A program made the position numbers and the translations under genes. A stretch of DNA of 45,308 nt from an uncultured Bacilli bacterium (GTDB lineage: Bacteria; Bacillota_I; Bacilli_A; RFN20; CAG-826): contig CALVXH010000003.1 in the NCBI GenBank assembly GCA_944368945.1, forward strand, positions 1 through 45,308. Direction: 5' to 3'. Positions 42,946-45,308 of the stretch are shown in pieces. The first letter of the stretch is position 1; every line of letters starts with the position of its first letter. The notes beneath the pieces were generated by a model. It was not told where the DNA came from, ran no database searches, and was given only the letters and a program-made list of their open reading frames with translations.

Positions 42946-44255
42946 TATTTTCTCTTTCTTAAAACTAGATTAATTGGTGAACCAATGAGTTCAAATGAGT
43001 TTCTTATTCTATTTTCAATATATCTCATATATGAAAAATGCATCCATGTAGGTTCATTAACGAATAAAGCTATTGTTAATGGCTTAGATGATACTTGTTG
43101 TGCATAATAAATTCTACATCTTCCACCATTAAATTCAGGCGTTTCGTTCATCATTTGTGCTTCTTGAATAATATCATTTAAAACACTAGTTTGAATTTGG
43201 AAGGTATAACTCTCATATACCTTTTCAAGCATATCAAAAATGTTATCAATTCTTAATTTATTAATCGCAGATGTATAAATCACAGGGGCATAATCAAGGA
43301 ATTTAAACTCTTTACGAATTTCCTTGGTAAACTCATTCATTGTGTTATTGTCTTTTTTAACTAAGTCCCATTTATTTACAATTATAATAATAGCTTTTTT
43401 TGCTTCGACAGCATAACCAACAACGTGCTTATCCTGTTCTTGAATGCCAGCGTTTCCATCAATGACTAATAAGCAAACATCACTAGCATCAATCGCTCTT
43501 AAAGCACGTAAAGCTGCATATTTATCAATTGCTTCATAAATTTTGCCTCTTTTTTTAAGTCCAGCAGTATCTATGACAACATATTCTTTTCCATTTCTAG
43601 TAAACTTAGTATCAACTGCATCTCTAGTTGTGCCTTCAACGTTAGAAACAATTACTCTATTTTCATTTAAAATAGCGTTACACAAACTTGATTTTCCAAC
43701 ATTTGGCCTACCAATAATAGAAAATCTTAAACCTGTTAATTGAGATTGTTTTTCTTCATTTTTATTTAAATACTCTAAGATTTTATCTAAAATTTCGCCT
43801 ATGCCAACACCATGAGCACCACTACAAGGTATTGGTTCCCCAAGTCCTAATGAATAAAACTCATATATATTATTAATTAAATGTGTGTCATCAATTTTAT
43901 TAACGGCCAAAATTACTGGTTTTTTACATTTATATAACATCTTAGCAACCAAATAATCATCATCATTTAGTCCTAATTTTCCATCAACAACAAATAAAAT
44001 AACATCAGCTTCATTAATAGCAATTTCTACTTGCATTCTAATTTGCGATTGAAAAGTTGAATTTTCAAGTTCAATACCGCCAGTATCAACAATATCAAAA
44101 TATTTAGTTAGCCAAGAGGTATGAGCATAAATACGATCACGTGTTACCCCTCTTGTTTCTTCAATAATGGACTTCTTTTCGCCAATAATTCTATTAAAAA
44201 TTGTTGACTTGCCAACACTTGGTGACCCAACAATAGCAACAAGACCTAACGACAT
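42945..44255 (-). CDS. der: Ribosome biogenesis GTPase Der (EngA)
   Basis: Tandem-GTPase factor required for 50S assembly. The protein has 436 residues. The first G domain has P-loop GSPSVGKST at 10-18, DTGGIE near 57 and NKIDD near 121. The second has GRPNVGKSS near 184, DTAGLKKRGK near 230 and NKWDLVKK near 295, and a C-terminal KH-like domain follows. The ATG at 44255 overlaps the cmk TGA by one nt (TGATG); a TTG one codon earlier was rejected. A GAGG site is present upstream. Confidence 0.97.
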   Translation of the reverse strand: MSLGLVAIVGSPSVGKSTIFNRIIGEKKSIIEETRGVTRDRIYAHTSWLTKYFDIVDTGGIELENSTFQSQIRMQVEIAINEADVILFVVDGKLGLNDDDYLVAKMLYKCKKPVILAVNKIDDTHLINNIYEFYSLGLGEPIPCSGAHGVGIGEILDKILEYLNKNEEKQSQLTGLRFSIIGRPNVGKSSLCNAILNENRVIVSNVEGTTRDAVDTKFTRNGKEYVVIDTAGLKKRGKIYEAIDKYAALRALRAIDASDVCLLVIDGNAGIQEQDKHVVGYAVEAKKAIIIIVNKWDLVKKDNNTMNEFTKEIRKEFKFLDYAPVIYTSAINKLRIDNIFDMLEKVYESYTFQIQTSVLNDIIQEAQMMNETPEFNGGRCRIYYAQQVSSKPLTIALFVNEPTWMHFSYMRYIENRIRNSFELIGSPINLVLRKRK

Positions 44256-44923
44256 CAATATATTCCTCTCTCTTTAGCGATTTTCAAAATTTCATTAACT
44301 ACTTCATCAATTGTCATATGAGTTGTATTTATTTCTATACTATCATCTGCCGGATGAAGTGGACAAAATGAACGGTGCGAATCAATATAATCTCTTTTGT
44401 TTACATTATCTAAACAATCTTCATAAGAACTTTTGATTCCTTTTTCTATATTTTCTTTGTATCTTCTATTAGCTCTTTCTTCAGCACTAGCAATTTGATA
44501 GATTTTTAAATCAGCATTACTTAGCACATAAGTGCCAATATCTCTTCCATCCATAACAACATTTTTATTACTTGCTATTTTTCTTTGCGAATCAACTAAA
44601 AATAGACGTATATTTTTATAACTAGCAATATAACTAACATTATCAGCTACTTCGTTTGATCTAACTTCTTTGCTGATGTCAACACCATCTAAAGTAATAT
44701 GATTTTTTTCATTAAAAGAAATTTCAATTTTACCAATTAATGATTCTGAAGCTTTCTCATCTTTAGGATCTAAACCAGCCTTTAAAACAGCGTATGTAAA
44801 AGCTCTATACATTGCACCAGTATCAACATAAATAAAATTTAATTTATTAGCGATAATTTTTGCAACTGTTGACTTACCACTAGCACTTGGCCCATCAATA
44901 GCAATAGAGTAACTTTTTTCCAT
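44255..44923 (-). CDS. cmk: Cytidylate kinase
   Basis: Phosphorylates CMP/dCMP to the diphosphates for nucleic acid and CDP-lipid synthesis. The protein has 222 residues. The P-loop DGPSASGKST is at 10-19, VDTGAMYRAFTYA near 34-46, VVMDGRDIGTYV near 124-135, and RDYIDSHRSFCPLHPADDS near 177-195. Order cmk-der-gpsA-HU is conserved with Bacillus. Confidence 0.96.
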   Translation of the reverse strand: MEKSYSIAIDGPSASGKSTVAKIIANKLNFIYVDTGAMYRAFTYAVLKAGLDPKDEKASESLIGKIEISFNEKNHITLDGVDISKEVRSNEVADNVSYIASYKNIRLFLVDSQRKIASNKNVVMDGRDIGTYVLSNADLKIYQIASAEERANRRYKENIEKGIKSSYEDCLDNVNKRDYIDSHRSFCPLHPADDSIEINTTHMTIDEVVNEILKIAKERGIY

Positions 44924-44937
44924 CTTTCTAAACCATC

Positions 44938-45306
44938 CTAAAAATTCCTTAAAGATAATATCAAAATAGTAACAAGTAAGCCAATAATAATTAATACAAA
45001 AATAAAATATAGAAATCTTTTTACCAATTTTGATCTTACATACTCATCATAAATAGTTTTTTGTTTTACATAGACTGGTTTTTCTTTATGTTCGTAAACA
45101 TGTTTATTAGTTACAGGCTTATTATTTTCAACTTTAATAGTTCTAACTTCTTTTTTCACACTAACTTTTGGCTTTTGAATTTCAGGCTCAAAAAAATTAG
45201 AAGGAATTTTAGTTTGTGAAGGAGTTTCAATCTCTTCTTCACAACTATTTTTAATTTCCTCTCGATACTCTTTAAATTTTTCAGTCCTACTTTGAATTTT
45301 TGCCAT
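44938..45306 (-). CDS. Small hypothetical protein with C-terminal transmembrane helix
   Basis: Not recognised. A protein of 122 residues: a charged, Lys/Glu/Pro-rich N-terminal 90 residues without obvious domain, then one hydrophobic helix (about 97-119, FLYFIFVLIIIGLLVTILIL) and a short basic-aromatic end. The topology is that of a tail-anchored protein with a cytoplasmic N-terminus. The ATG at 45304-45306 is two nt from the window edge, so the start and ribosome site cannot be checked and the gene may extend further. It ends 14 nt before cmk and is probably its operon partner. Confidence 0.55.
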   Translation of the reverse strand: MAKIQSRTEKFKEYREEIKNSCEEEIETPSQTKIPSNFFEPEIQKPKVSVKKEVRTIKVENNKPVTNKHVYEHKEKPVYVKQKTIYDEYVRSKLVKRFLYFIFVLIIIGLLVTILILSLRNF

Positions 45307-45308
45307 GC

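Noticed and set aside
1..45308. Mollicute-type code with TGA as tryptophan
   Set aside because: TGA is used as a stop in several genes with intact downstream starts, and tryptophans at conserved sites are TGG.

Overview
The window comes from an AT-rich (about 30% G+C by eye) low-GC Gram-positive chromosome. The genetic code is standard: TGA ends several genes (miaA/ricA junction, der/cmk junction, the DEDDh exonuclease) and tryptophan is TGG. The gene set and order are Bacillus-like (gap-pgk-tpiA; mnmG-rsmG-parA-parB; sufCDSUB; pgsA-cinA-recA-rny-ymdB-miaB-ricA; gpsB-rnpB; recU next to nth-dnaD-cca; cmk-der-gpsA-HU), but several genes are shortened (sufD, ricA, a CCA/poly(A)-polymerase-like gene, cinA). 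This fits a reduced lineage of Bacilli near Erysipelotrichia/Mollicutes-type groups (for example uncultured RF39- or Izemoplasma-like bacteria). The placement is inference. No tRNA, rRNA, CRISPR array, phage or insertion sequence was seen.

Layout. 1-4160: possible 3' end of an RNA, a terminator, a Bax-inhibitor-like membrane protein, then a lower-glycolysis operon (gap, pgk, tpiA on the minus strand). 4160-5810: a 530-bp AT-rich intergenic region, a monocluster ferredoxin (+), and ribU under an FMN riboswitch (-). 5809-9953: parB, parA, rsmG, mnmG, a cluster usually found close to the replication origin. 10007-14689: complete SUF Fe-S assembly operon. 14960-19437 (+): two large surface lipoproteins, the first with a PrsA-type parvulin domain, then a HIT protein. 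19498-23992 (-): yhaM exoribonuclease, recX, a GT4 glycosyltransferase and an LPG-synthase-type membrane protein. 24062-27829 (+): a heterodimeric ABC exporter. 27819-38209 (-): fhs, tcdA, miaA, ricA-like, miaB, ymdB, rny, recA, pncC, pgsA, the RNase P RNA (rnpB) and gpsB. 38404-39683 (+): DEDDh exonuclease and recU. 39659-45306 (-): nth, dnaD, a minimal CCA/PAP head-domain protein, HU, gpsA, der, cmk and a small membrane protein.

Functional themes are central metabolism and Fe-S biogenesis (SUF supplies MiaB, Nth and ferredoxin), tRNA position-37 and wobble modification (MiaA, MiaB, TcdA, MnmG), RNA turnover (RNase Y, a Ric-family protein, YhaM, RNase P), recombination (RecA, RecX, RecU) and envelope building (PgsA, GpsA, glycolipid glycosyltransferase, lipoproteins). 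The strongest regulatory observations are a complete FMN riboswitch with a readable antiterminator/terminator switch and hidden ribosome site, and three genes whose well-formed promoters sit so close to the start codon that their mRNAs should be leaderless or nearly so. No clearly novel multi-gene system is visible. The window is mostly conserved housekeeping DNA with a few unusual protein architectures.
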